From: Bdellovibrionales bacterium
GTDB taxonomy: Bacteria; Bdellovibrionota; Bdellovibrionia; Bdellovibrionales; UBA1609
Assembly: GCA_020434645.1 (NCBI GenBank)
Contig: JAGRAK010000076.1
Span: forward strand, 1-8,322
Direction: 5' to 3'
DNA: 8,322 nt
Position numbers and translations under genes: made by a program. This document shows, one piece after another, positions 1 to 7,867 of the stretch; position 1 is the first letter of the stretch; each line of letters opens with the position of its first letter. Below the pieces are notes generated by a model that worked only from the letters and a program-made list of their open reading frames with translations, ran no database searches and was not told the origin of the DNA.

Positions 1-97
1 GTTCCAAAAAGAGAATAGAGTCAACAATTTGGGCATGCGTAGAGAGATAATGGAAAGGCACATGGAGGTTATGAAAAATAAAGATGAAAAAAAATAA
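1..97 (+). CDS. C-terminal tail of an unidentified plus-strand gene (partial, 5' end outside window)
   Basis: Frame 2 is open from the window edge to a TAA at 95-97 and gives 31 residues. The other two plus frames are closed by stops at 16-18 and 48-50. The peptide is very hydrophilic and charged, ends in a lysine/glutamate-rich tail (NKDEKK), and looks like a helical C-terminus. It contains no recognisable motif, so no function can be given. A minus-strand frame from 63 is also open to the edge, but it lacks a ribosome binding site and would read a less protein-like sequence. If real, this gene converges on thrC, with its stop only 26 nt from the thrC stop codon. A terminator-like hairpin in the right orientation lies about 105 nt further on (203-231). 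Confidence is modest because the fragment is so short. Confidence 0.45.
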   Translation, partial: FQKENRVNNLGMRREIMERHMEVMKNKDEKK

Positions 98-102
98 CAT
101 TT

Positions 103-149
103 AAAAAATAGATTAAATGAAAATCAGATTAGATTTTCATTTAATCTAT
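103..149 (-). terminator. Intrinsic terminator of the RND-thrABC unit, overlapping the thrC 3' end
   Basis: Positions 108-125 and 132-149 form a perfect 18-bp inverted repeat around a 6-nt loop (126-131). On the minus strand the stem is followed directly by six T residues (108-103, the first of them also the last base of the stem), which is the form of a Rho-independent terminator. The stem is AT-rich but long. The thrC stop codon (126-124) lies at the loop/stem junction, and the promoter-proximal arm encodes roughly the last six or seven thrC codons. Terminator and coding sequence are therefore interleaved. On the plus strand the stem is not followed by a U-tract, so it should act only in the thrC direction. 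Confidence 0.8.
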
Positions 150-1395
150 CGAGACTTGCCTCAATTTCAATTTTTCGTGAAGGCAAACTCAGTATATTTT
201 GTAAAGCCGGTGGTATTGTCACCGGCTTTTTAATTAAGGGCTCAACAATTTTTTCAAATTTTGCTGGGTGGGCAGTAGAGACCAGAATGGGGTCATCCCA
301 TTTTAATTTACTTTGGGCGTAAAAGGCTGTGGCTGTATGCGGGCATATGATGTAGTTGAGCTCTTTATATACTTTTTGAATTGTATTTTTAATATCCTCA
401 TCAGTGGCTGACACAGCCTCTGATATTTTATTAAGATCAATTCGATCAGGGTAAAGATTAAAAAGCCTTTCGATGTTACTTGGGCTTCCGACATCCATTG
501 CATTCGCTAATGTCACCTTGCTGGGCTGAGGCTTCCAGACTCCAGAGCGAGTGTAGTTTATAATTGAATCATTGGCATTGAGTGCAAGACCGATTTTATC
601 AATCGGCATCCCCATTTTTTTTGCCCAAAATGCAGCAACGGCATTGCCGAGATTTCCCGTGGGGATAATAAATTCAGCAAAAATTTCATTTTTTTTATAA
701 TAATTGAGGCTAGTGAGCGCGTAGTAAACCATCTGAGGGAGGAGGCGTGCTACGCTTATACTGTTGGCTGAGATGAGCTCCCAGTGGCTGTTCCAGTGGT
801 CGTTTAAAAAAGCTTCTTTCACTAAGCGCTGACAGTCATCAAAAGTGCCTTCTACTGAAAATGCCAGAATGTGTTTGTTCCAGCATGTGAGTTGCTGCTC
901 TTGCCTTTTTGAGACTTTACCTTTCGGATATAAAATAGCGACACGTATGTCGGGGTAGTCATTAAAGGCTGCGGCTACGGCGCCGCCGGTATCACCAGAT
1001 GTGGCCACCAACACAAGGCGAGGCTTATTATTTGCATTCGGTAATTTAGAAATAGCTGAGCTTAAAAAGCGAGCGCCGACATCTTTAAATGCGCATGTTG
1101 GGCCATGAAAGAGCTCAAGAACTTTTTGCCCATTTGATAATTCATTCACGGGTAGCGGAAATGAAAAGGCTTTTTTGCAGTGGGCAAGAAGGCTCTCTTT
1201 TAGAAAATCGTCTTCAAAGTACGACTCGAGTAATTTATGTGCAAAGGTCACCGGATCATCAGTTGCAAGATCATCCCACCTTATTTTTTTAAATTCTTCG
1301 GGAATATATAATCCTCCATCTGGAGCTAAGCCTTTAATTATAGCTTCAGAGGCCGTTATTTGAACATTGGGGTTTCGTGTGCTTAGAAATTTCAT
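124..1395 (-). CDS. thrC: Threonine synthase
   Basis: This PLP enzyme converts O-phospho-L-homoserine and water to L-threonine and phosphate, the last step of threonine synthesis, in the cytoplasm. It is 423 residues long, close to the 428 of E. coli ThrC. The N-terminal pattern MKFLSTRNP and LAPDGGLY (residues 23-30) are typical. HGPTCAFKD (97-105) carries the PLP-binding lysine, K104. TSGDTGGAV (132-140) and PTGNLGN (245-251) are the conserved Ser/Thr-rich and phosphate-cradling loops of this fold type II enzyme. I start it at ATG 1395, which overlaps the thrB TGA as ATGA. An in-frame TTG at 1437 would add 14 residues lying inside thrB and is unlikely. No Shine-Dalgarno sequence precedes the ATG, so translation probably depends on reinitiation after thrB. 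The last codons lie within the terminator stem. Confidence 0.97.
   Translation of the reverse strand: MKFLSTRNPNVQITASEAIIKGLAPDGGLYIPEEFKKIRWDDLATDDPVTFAHKLLESYFEDDFLKESLLAHCKKAFSFPLPVNELSNGQKVLELFHGPTCAFKDVGARFLSSAISKLPNANNKPRLVLVATSGDTGGAVAAAFNDYPDIRVAILYPKGKVSKRQEQQLTCWNKHILAFSVEGTFDDCQRLVKEAFLNDHWNSHWELISANSISVARLLPQMVYYALTSLNYYKKNEIFAEFIIPTGNLGNAVAAFWAKKMGMPIDKIGLALNANDSIINYTRSGVWKPQPSKVTLANAMDVGSPSNIERLFNLYPDRIDLNKISEAVSATDEDIKNTIQKVYKELNYIICPHTATAFYAQSKLKWDDPILVSTAHPAKFEKIVEPLIKKPVTIPPALQNILSLPSRKIEIEASLDRLNENLI
203..231 (+). terminator. Terminator-like hairpin on the plus strand, inside the thrC coding region
   Basis: AAAGCCGGTG at 203-212 and its exact complement at 220-229 form a 10-bp stem with a GC-rich core and a 7-nt loop. 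On the plus strand it runs into five T residues (227-231) and then AT-rich sequence, which fits an intrinsic terminator for transcripts coming from the left. On the minus strand only three T residues follow the stem, so thrC transcription should be little affected. The likely user is the converging gene ending at position 97. The hairpin sits within thrC codons, so it could also be a chance product of coding sequence. Confidence 0.5.
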
Positions 1396-2351
1396 GATAA
1401 AATATAAGCGCCTTGAGTTGAGATGTTCGAAATCCAAGTGGTAATAGGGGATTTACAATGTTTAGTAAATTCTGTCTTCATTTTGTCACAAATAAGTTCA
1501 GCCTCGTTTTTATGAGCAAGGGCAAATACGCTCGGACCGGCACCCGAAATGGAGCAGCCTATAGCATTATGTTCGATGGCCACTCGTTTGACCTCTAGAA
1601 ATCCAGGTATAAGGTGGGCGCGTGCGGGTTCTATGATTTCATCAACGAGACTGGTTCTCATCAGATTGAAATCTTGAGTGTAACAACTTGAAATAAATGA
1701 GGCGAGGCGACCTGAGGCTCTCACGTGAGTCGGCAGAGTGATGGCGTCTGGTAAAACCTCACGGGCAACCTTGGTGTCTAGGCGAAATCCTGGATATAGA
1801 ATTACGACTTTTAAATTATCAGGAATGCCTATTTGAGTGACGCCATTTTGATCGGGTCGAATGAGTGTCAGACCACCGAATAAGCACGGAGCCACATTGT
1901 CGGCGTGACTAGACCCGCTCGCAACAGATTCGCCCTCTACTGCATAAGAGAGTAACTCTTCATTTGTAAGTGGCTTAGGCAATAGATGATTGGCCGCCTT
2001 GATTGTGGCAACAGCTGAAGCTGAGCTTCCGCCAAGTCCTGACCCAAGCGGTATGCCCTTTTTAATATGCACTTCAAATCCAAATGGTAGTTTTAAATCA
2101 TTCTGTAACTTTATAAGGCCTGCAGTTGAGGTGTTCAGGTGAGCCTCTCTGGGGAGCGCAGAGAGAATGCTTTTTTCAATATATTTTTCACATTCAATGG
2201 ACGTGATCGCAATTTTTTTATCTGTTGTTTTTGTAACGCGTACACGATCACCAATGGTGTTGAGTGCAAACCCTAAGTTATCAAATCCGACGATGACATT
2301 GGCAATAGTGGCTGGTGCAAAAGCCTCACATGTGGTGATTGTATTGCTCAC
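1392..2351 (-). CDS. thrB: Homoserine kinase (GHMP kinase family)
   Basis: It phosphorylates L-homoserine with ATP to O-phospho-L-homoserine, the substrate of the next gene product. The protein has 319 residues, against 310 in E. coli. All three GHMP kinase motifs are visible: the N-terminal APATIANVIVGFDNLG (12-27), the glycine/serine-rich ATP loop PLGSGLGGSSASA (101-113), and the C-terminal SISGAGPSVFAL (267-278). The motif 1 form resembles the ThrB type of Xanthomonas and Bacteroidetes relatives more than that of E. coli, judged from memory. The start is GTG at 2351, whose last bases overlap the thrA TGA stop (GTGA). A GGGAG Shine-Dalgarno lies 7 nt upstream within thrA. It ends by sharing ATGA with thrC. 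It is a GHMP kinase of ThrB type, not the unrelated APH-fold homoserine kinase found in some proteobacteria. Confidence 0.97.
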   Translation of the reverse strand: MSNTITTCEAFAPATIANVIVGFDNLGFALNTIGDRVRVTKTTDKKIAITSIECEKYIEKSILSALPREAHLNTSTAGLIKLQNDLKLPFGFEVHIKKGIPLGSGLGGSSASAVATIKAANHLLPKPLTNEELLSYAVEGESVASGSSHADNVAPCLFGGLTLIRPDQNGVTQIGIPDNLKVVILYPGFRLDTKVAREVLPDAITLPTHVRASGRLASFISSCYTQDFNLMRTSLVDEIIEPARAHLIPGFLEVKRVAIEHNAIGCSISGAGPSVFALAHKNEAELICDKMKTEFTKHCKSPITTWISNISTQGAYILS

Positions 2352-4822
2352 TGTGGCGCTCCCAAGTTGTCTGCAAGGCGTAAGAGCTCGGCAAAAACAC
2401 CGGCGGCCGTAACCGCAGGTCCTGCACCAGGACCTTGAATGATCATAGGTTGCTCACTGTAGCGTTTGGTTCGAAACAGAATCATATTGTCTGTCCCGCT
2501 CAGTCTTGCAAATGGATGTTCGGGCGAAAGCATTCGTAAACCCACCTCAGGGTGAATGCCCACACCAACTCGAGCGACAAAGCGAAGAGCTTGATTGCTA
2601 TTTTTCGCTTTTGTCACAAGGTCTAGCATTTGTTTATCCATCTCATGCACACGACTCATAAACTCATCGGTGGGGAGAGTTTGTAAATATTGAGGGACTA
2701 AATTTTCAATCTTAACATCATCGCGACTGATTTCAATTCCAGCTTCGCGTGCAAGAATCACAAGTTTTCGGCCGACATCACTGCCAGATAAATCGTCGCG
2801 TGGGTCGGGCTCGGTAAAACCATTTTCTTTAGCCGACTTGAGTACTTCAGAAAATGGAGTCTTGCCATCATAAGAATTAAATAAAAAAGAGAGCGTGCCA
2901 GAGAGCACCCCTTCGATTTCAAGAACTTCATCTCCTGTTTCGACAAGGTCTTTTAAGGTTCGAATAACAGGCAGACCTGCGCCAACAGTAGTTTCGTATA
3001 AAAAATAGCGATTTGATTTGCGGGCCGTAGATAAAATTTCTTTGTAGTAATTTAGTTTGCCTGACCCCGCTTTTTTATTGGCGGTGATGATATTAATGCC
3101 AGACTCCATCCATTCTCTGTATTTATCGGTTGTGGCATCACTTGCCGACATATCGATAATCACAGCGTGAGGATAGTGACTCTCATTTATAAAAGTTGAA
3201 AAATTAGTCAGATCGGAGTTCTGAGTGGCTTTGGTTATTAAACTCTTCCAGTTTGATATATTCATGCCGGTTTCATCAACGTGCATTTTTTTAGAGTTAG
3301 CAATTCCACGTAGGCGTATATCAATGCCGCGAGTATTTCTTAGTTTTTCAAATTGCTCACTGAGTTGATTTAAAAAAGTAGAGCCAACTCCGCCTAGGCC
3401 GATAACTCCAACTGACAAGGTTTGGTTGGAAAGAAAAAATGCAGAATGAGCAGCGCGTACAGCACGATGTATTTGTGATTTGGGCACAACGACCGAAATA
3501 TTTCTTTCAGACGATCCTTGGGCAATAGCTAGGCAGTTTGCTCGCGCCTTGCCTAAAGCAGAAAATAATCGCCCAGCAATACCGGGGGTTTTGGCCATGC
3601 CATCGCCGACCATGGCCATGACCGAGCAGTCATTTAAAACAATGACGTTTTGAATTTCACGACGTGAAATTTCAGCTTCAAATGTTTTCAGTATGGCCAC
3701 GCGAGCAGCCTCAGCTTGTGCATTCGATACCGCAATACATATCGACTGCTCAGAACTGGCTTGAGAAATCATAACAACAGAAACGCCAATTTCTTTTAAA
3801 GCGCCAAACAGCCTTTCTGATACGCCCGGGATGCCGACCATGCCGGTTCCCTCAACATTGATAAGGCTCATATTTTCAATAGTTGCAAATCCTTTAACAG
3901 GAGGGGTTTGGCTAATCTCAGCTGAAATTCGAGTACCTGCTGCTTTAGGATTAAAAGTATTTCGAATTCTTATTGGTATTTGATTTTGAATGGCCGGACT
4001 CATGGTATCTGGGTGCACGACTTTGGCGCCGAAGTACGCAAGCTCACTCGCTTCAGCATAAGACATTTCTTTTAAAACGACCGCATCAGGAACAAGGCGT
4101 GGGTCGGCACTCATTACGCCATCAACATCTGTCCAGATTGAAATTTCTTTTGCCTGTAATAGTTGAGCAAATATTGAAGCTGAAAAGTCACTTCCATTTC
4201 GTTTCAGTGAAGTGGCAATGCCCTTTTTTGTTGAAGCAACATACCCGGTGATTATAACAAGATCTTCATTAATAGTGGGGAGCCATTTTTTGACTTGAGC
4301 AGAGCTTTCAGGCCAGAGTACGGCCACAGTGTGGCGGAATGGCTCGACAAATAGCACCTCACGAGCGTCTAACCAGGTGCATGGTGTGCCATTTTCGACG
4401 AACGCGAGTCGAAGAAGTTGCGCCGACCAGAGCTCTCCGTACCCAGAAAGGAGTTCTGCAGTTTGTGCCGAGCACTCTCGTGCGTGCCAGATCCCTCTGA
4501 GGACTTCAGAAATATCAGAAATATCTTTATTGAAAACGGACAAGAGATGCGCTGAATTTTCTTTTGTGAGGAGTTCATTGGCACATTCGAGATGTTTTTC
4601 AAGTATTTCTTTAAGTTTAACTTCATAGTTGGTGTCGCGCAGCTCGGCTAGTCGTATGATTTCAAAAAGTGCATCTGTTACTTTGCTCATAGCTGAGACC
4701 ACTACGGCTTTGCGGTCTGAGTTCTTCATCTCGCCAATGATTTTGACTACTGATTTGTAGCGGTCAGAATTTGCAACGCTTGTTCCGCCAAATTTATGAA
4801 CAACCCAGTTATTATGACTCAT
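2348..4822 (-). CDS. thrA: Bifunctional aspartokinase / homoserine dehydrogenase
   Basis: A fused enzyme catalysing aspartate phosphorylation (N-terminal half) and NAD(P)H-dependent reduction of aspartate semialdehyde to homoserine (C-terminal half). Its 824 residues compare with 820 in E. coli ThrA. Kinase motifs are KFGGTS (10-15), NGSDFSAS (209-216) and WTDVDGVMSADPR (230-242). Two ACT-like regulatory repeats follow, around 318-375 and 400-455. The second carries AIAQGSSER (432-440), nearly identical to the threonine-sensing region of the E. coli enzyme. The dehydrogenase begins near 468 with the nucleotide-binding GLGGVG (475-480), then NKKA (582-585), GAGLPVI (614-620) and the catalytic segment DPRDDLSGSDVGRK (673-686) with its conserved Asp and Lys. 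I choose ATG 4822 because AAAGAG lies 5 nt upstream; the in-frame GTG 4828 overlaps that site. The gene starts 9 nt after the RND stop and overlaps thrB by 4 nt. Feedback inhibition by threonine is inferred, not shown. Confidence 0.97.
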   Translation of the reverse strand: MSHNNWVVHKFGGTSVANSDRYKSVVKIIGEMKNSDRKAVVVSAMSKVTDALFEIIRLAELRDTNYEVKLKEILEKHLECANELLTKENSAHLLSVFNKDISDISEVLRGIWHARECSAQTAELLSGYGELWSAQLLRLAFVENGTPCTWLDAREVLFVEPFRHTVAVLWPESSAQVKKWLPTINEDLVIITGYVASTKKGIATSLKRNGSDFSASIFAQLLQAKEISIWTDVDGVMSADPRLVPDAVVLKEMSYAEASELAYFGAKVVHPDTMSPAIQNQIPIRIRNTFNPKAAGTRISAEISQTPPVKGFATIENMSLINVEGTGMVGIPGVSERLFGALKEIGVSVVMISQASSEQSICIAVSNAQAEAARVAILKTFEAEISRREIQNVIVLNDCSVMAMVGDGMAKTPGIAGRLFSALGKARANCLAIAQGSSERNISVVVPKSQIHRAVRAAHSAFFLSNQTLSVGVIGLGGVGSTFLNQLSEQFEKLRNTRGIDIRLRGIANSKKMHVDETGMNISNWKSLITKATQNSDLTNFSTFINESHYPHAVIIDMSASDATTDKYREWMESGINIITANKKAGSGKLNYYKEILSTARKSNRYFLYETTVGAGLPVIRTLKDLVETGDEVLEIEGVLSGTLSFLFNSYDGKTPFSEVLKSAKENGFTEPDPRDDLSGSDVGRKLVILAREAGIEISRDDVKIENLVPQYLQTLPTDEFMSRVHEMDKQMLDLVTKAKNSNQALRFVARVGVGIHPEVGLRMLSPEHPFARLSGTDNMILFRTKRYSEQPMIIQGPGAGPAVTAAGVFAELLRLADNLGAPQ
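2359..2363 (-). promoter_or_regulatory. Ribosome binding site of thrB inside thrA
   Basis: On the minus strand GGGAG lies 7 nt before the GTG start at 2351, within the last codons of thrA. It supports the non-ATG start and allows both independent and coupled initiation of thrB. No equivalent site precedes thrC. Confidence 0.65.
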
Positions 4823-4827
4823 ATTCA

Positions 4828-4833
4828 CTCTTT
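4828..4833 (-). promoter_or_regulatory. Ribosome binding site deciding the thrA start
   Basis: On the minus strand AAAGAG overlaps the last bases of the RND TAA stop codon and lies 5 nt before ATG 4822. The in-frame GTG at 4828 uses the final G of this site, so ATG is the better start. The overlap with the RND stop suggests that RND and thrA translation are closely linked. Confidence 0.6.
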
Positions 4834-7800
4834 ATATTTTTGAATGTTTTTCTCTAGAAAGCAAACTGTAAGCGCAAGGTACGACATACAAGGTGAGAAT
4901 AGTCGACACGAACACCCCGCCAATTACAGCCAGCGACATAGAGCTTCTCGTCTCAGTGCCTGGCCCCAGTCCTAAAACGGGAGGAATAGACGCGGCAATG
5001 ATTGTGATACTTGTCATTAATATTGGACGAAGACGAAGTGGGCACGCCTCAAGAAGCGCACTTGAAACATCAAGCCCTTGTGCGCGCTTTTGATTGGTGA
5101 AATCAACAAGCATAATAGAATTCTTTTTCACTATACCCATGAGCAGTATGAGGCCGATCATGCTGTAAATATTTAAGCTTGATCCGGCTATCCAGAGAGC
5201 AATAAATGCTCCAGTTAGAGAGAATGGTAGAGATAATAAAACCGTAAAGCCATGAGTAAAGCTATTAAATTGGGATGCCAAGATCATGTAGGCGATTAAA
5301 ATTCCGAATATTAAAGCAAAAACAAGACTTGAAAAGCTTTCTTCAAGTGACTTCGAGCTACCACTGAGAACGATCGAGTAACTTTTTGGCAAATCCGAGC
5401 GATAGCCCTCTATGGTTTTTAGCATGTCAGATTGAGAAGCTCCAGGTGCAATATTGCTATAAACTGTAATGGCGCGTTCACGGGCTTCTCGTGTAATGGA
5501 GACTAATGTTTTTTTGATGTCAAGAGTTGCAACAGAGCTCAGCGGTATAAGTTCGCCACGGTTATTGCGAATTTTTAAATTTAAAATAGCCTCCGGTTTA
5601 TCACGAAATTCAGAATTAAGTTGCACTCTGACATCGACACGCTTGCCGCCCTCGTTAAATCGCGCAACACGATCGCCGCCAATCAAGTAGCTGACCGTTT
5701 TGCCAATATCTTCGACGCTAACACCGAGTTGCGCGGCACGCGTTCGATTCGGGATAATCCGAACCTCAGGCATACCCTCATCATAGTTTGAATCTACATC
5801 AATAAATCTTGGATCTTTTTTCATTTTTTCTTCTAAGTTTCTTGAGATTTCAACGAGTTTATCCCAGTCGGGGCCTCGTATCGAATACTCAATGGGAAAG
5901 CCCCGACCTGAACCGAATCCGCCAGTTGAGAGGTCTTGAATTGTTGTCTTTAAGCCCTCGATTTTTTTAAACCTTGTGCGGACTATCTCCATCATTTCTT
6001 TTTGCGAAGTTTTTCGCTCAGAGTGATCTTTCAATGTGATAAACATAATAGCCGAATTCACTTGGCCAGTGAAACCGCCAACGGCCACAAAGAACCGTTT
6101 AATATCTTTAATGTCTAATAGCTGAGCCTCTGCCTCTTTAACTACGCGGTCTGTATAGTCTATTGAGCTGCCCACTTTAGTTGTCAGGCGAACTAAAAAT
6201 ATACCTTGATCTTGGCTGGGGGTGAGTTCTTTTTTTAAAAGCTTTGCGAAAATAAAACTAGATAAAAATATAACTGTCGCCGAAAGGAGCACGGTTTTAC
6301 GATTTTTAAGACACCACTTTAATTGTTTTGAGTAAAGAGTTGTGGCTTTCACTACGTACTTTTCTAAAACCCCATGTTTTTCTTCTTTTTCTAAAAATTG
6401 TGAACAGCGCATAGGTGTGAGTGTGAGAGCTTCTAGTAGTGAAATTAAAATGGCGACAGATATCGTGACGCCAAATTGAAAAAAGAATTTACCAATGACT
6501 CCATCCATAAAAGCCACTGGCAGAAAAATGGCGACAATAGCAAGTGTAGTGGCCATGGCTGCAAAACTGATTTGATCAGTTCCCTCTTGTGAGGCTTTTC
6601 GTTTGTCTTTGCCCATTTGTCTATGGCGCACAATATTTTCTAAAACCATAATGGCATCATCAACGACAATACCTACGGCTAAAATTAAACCCAAAAATGT
6701 AAAACTATTGAGGGTAAATCCGAAAAATTTTATAGCGATAAATGCGCCAATCAGGGATGTGGGTATCGCCAGTAGTATGTTAAATGTAGATTGCAGAGAA
6801 CCTAAAAATAGCCAGCAGATGAGTGCGGTGAGTAGGGCTGAAAGTATAAGTTCAAATTCAAGTTCGCGAACAGTCTCTTTGATAATAAGAGTCGAATCGA
6901 AATTGACTCCGATTTCAAGCTCTGGAGGTAACTCTTTGCTGAGTTTATTAATTTTCTCACGGACATCTTCGGCTACGGCCACGGCATTAGTGCCACGCTG
7001 CTTGCGAATGCCGATGCCTACAGCGGTCTTCCCACGAACACGAGAAAGACGTCTGATTTCATCAAGTCCCATTTCGACTTTGGCGATATCTTTGATCTGT
7101 ATTGGGCTATAGATGGGAGTGCCGCCGCGACGACTGATCACCACTTCGCCAATTTCTTCTGCGGTTTTGGCTTCGCCGACAACGCGCAAGGTGTACTCAG
7201 TGTCTCCGTCTTGAAGTAGGCCGGCTGGGCGCTCCACATGTTCTCGATTGAGAGAGCTCACCACGTCATCTATTGAGAGCTCAAATTGGTTTAACTTTTT
7301 GCCGTCAATCCAGATTCGTATGTTGGGCTCTACATAACCACCAAAAAAAACATCTCCCACGCCAGGCACTAGCTGAAATTGCGGGGTAATTTTGTCGCGA
7401 GCAAAAGCCATGATCTCGCGGGAGCTCATGTCGCCGCTGATGGCGACCCACATAATGGGTTGGTCTTCAGGGTTTTGTTTGGTGACAACTGGTGGCTCGA
7501 CATCTTCAGGAAGACGCTTCTGCGCCTGGGCGATTTTACTTTGCACCTCTTGAAGGGCGACATCTACTTTTCGGTTAATGTCAAATTCAAGGGTGATGTT
7601 GGCAGTCCCGTAGCGAGCTGATGAAGAAATATTTTTTAAGCCCTCAACGCCCATAATTGAATTTTCAAGTACGTCAACAACGTCACTTTCGATAACTTCT
7701 GGGCTTGCTCCAGGGTAAGTGACAGAGACATTGACCACCGGAAAATCAACATCAGGAAGGGAGCTGACCCCTAGAAAATGAAAGCTTACAAGGCCGAAAA

Positions 7801-7867
7801 CAATAAGCGATGTCATGAGCATCCAGGCAAATACAGGGCGCTCAATTGATATTCGAGTTAAGTTCAT
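4832..7867 (-). CDS. RND family multidrug-type efflux transporter (HAE-1/AcrB-like inner-membrane subunit)
   Basis: A proton-driven exporter of the inner membrane, 1011 residues long, near the family norm of 1020-1050. The N-terminus (ISIERPVFAWML, then a membrane helix at about 9-31) and the PDVDFP and YPGASPE segments are typical of the porter domain. Membrane helices group at about 335-490 and 845-1005, with a further helix near 521-541. The five AcrB proton-relay residues all appear by alignment from memory: D403 and D404 in GIVVDDAIMVLENI, K915 in GIVKKNSIMLVDF, and R945 and T952 in RLRPILMT. The pump therefore looks active. I start at ATG 7867, preceded by AAGGGAG; an in-frame TTG at 7882 overlaps that site and would add five residues not usual for the family. 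No membrane fusion protein or outer-membrane channel gene adjoins it. It heads an apparent operon with thrABC. The substrate cannot be told from sequence. Confidence 0.94.
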   Translation of the reverse strand: MNLTRISIERPVFAWMLMTSLIVFGLVSFHFLGVSSLPDVDFPVVNVSVTYPGASPEVIESDVVDVLENSIMGVEGLKNISSSARYGTANITLEFDINRKVDVALQEVQSKIAQAQKRLPEDVEPPVVTKQNPEDQPIMWVAISGDMSSREIMAFARDKITPQFQLVPGVGDVFFGGYVEPNIRIWIDGKKLNQFELSIDDVVSSLNREHVERPAGLLQDGDTEYTLRVVGEAKTAEEIGEVVISRRGGTPIYSPIQIKDIAKVEMGLDEIRRLSRVRGKTAVGIGIRKQRGTNAVAVAEDVREKINKLSKELPPELEIGVNFDSTLIIKETVRELEFELILSALLTALICWLFLGSLQSTFNILLAIPTSLIGAFIAIKFFGFTLNSFTFLGLILAVGIVVDDAIMVLENIVRHRQMGKDKRKASQEGTDQISFAAMATTLAIVAIFLPVAFMDGVIGKFFFQFGVTISVAILISLLEALTLTPMRCSQFLEKEEKHGVLEKYVVKATTLYSKQLKWCLKNRKTVLLSATVIFLSSFIFAKLLKKELTPSQDQGIFLVRLTTKVGSSIDYTDRVVKEAEAQLLDIKDIKRFFVAVGGFTGQVNSAIMFITLKDHSERKTSQKEMMEIVRTRFKKIEGLKTTIQDLSTGGFGSGRGFPIEYSIRGPDWDKLVEISRNLEEKMKKDPRFIDVDSNYDEGMPEVRIIPNRTRAAQLGVSVEDIGKTVSYLIGGDRVARFNEGGKRVDVRVQLNSEFRDKPEAILNLKIRNNRGELIPLSSVATLDIKKTLVSITREARERAITVYSNIAPGASQSDMLKTIEGYRSDLPKSYSIVLSGSSKSLEESFSSLVFALIFGILIAYMILASQFNSFTHGFTVLLSLPFSLTGAFIALWIAGSSLNIYSMIGLILLMGIVKKNSIMLVDFTNQKRAQGLDVSSALLEACPLRLRPILMTSITIIAASIPPVLGLGPGTETRSSMSLAVIGGVFVSTILTLYVVPCAYSLLSREKHSKI

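Noticed and set aside
1396..1437. Upstream TTG start extending thrC by 14 residues
   Set aside because: The extension lies wholly within thrB, has no ribosome binding site, and lacks similarity to the usual ThrC N-terminus, which begins at the MKFLSTR methionine.
4329..4628. Open frames on the plus strand and in a second minus frame (4369-4626) inside thrA
   Set aside because: Both are shadows of the conserved aspartokinase coding sequence, with no recognisable protein features.
6603..7112. A 169-codon open frame on the plus strand, antisense to the RND gene
   Set aside because: It is fully inside a well-conserved RND coding sequence, has Ser/Ile/Pro-rich shadow composition, and shows no domain or ribosome binding site.
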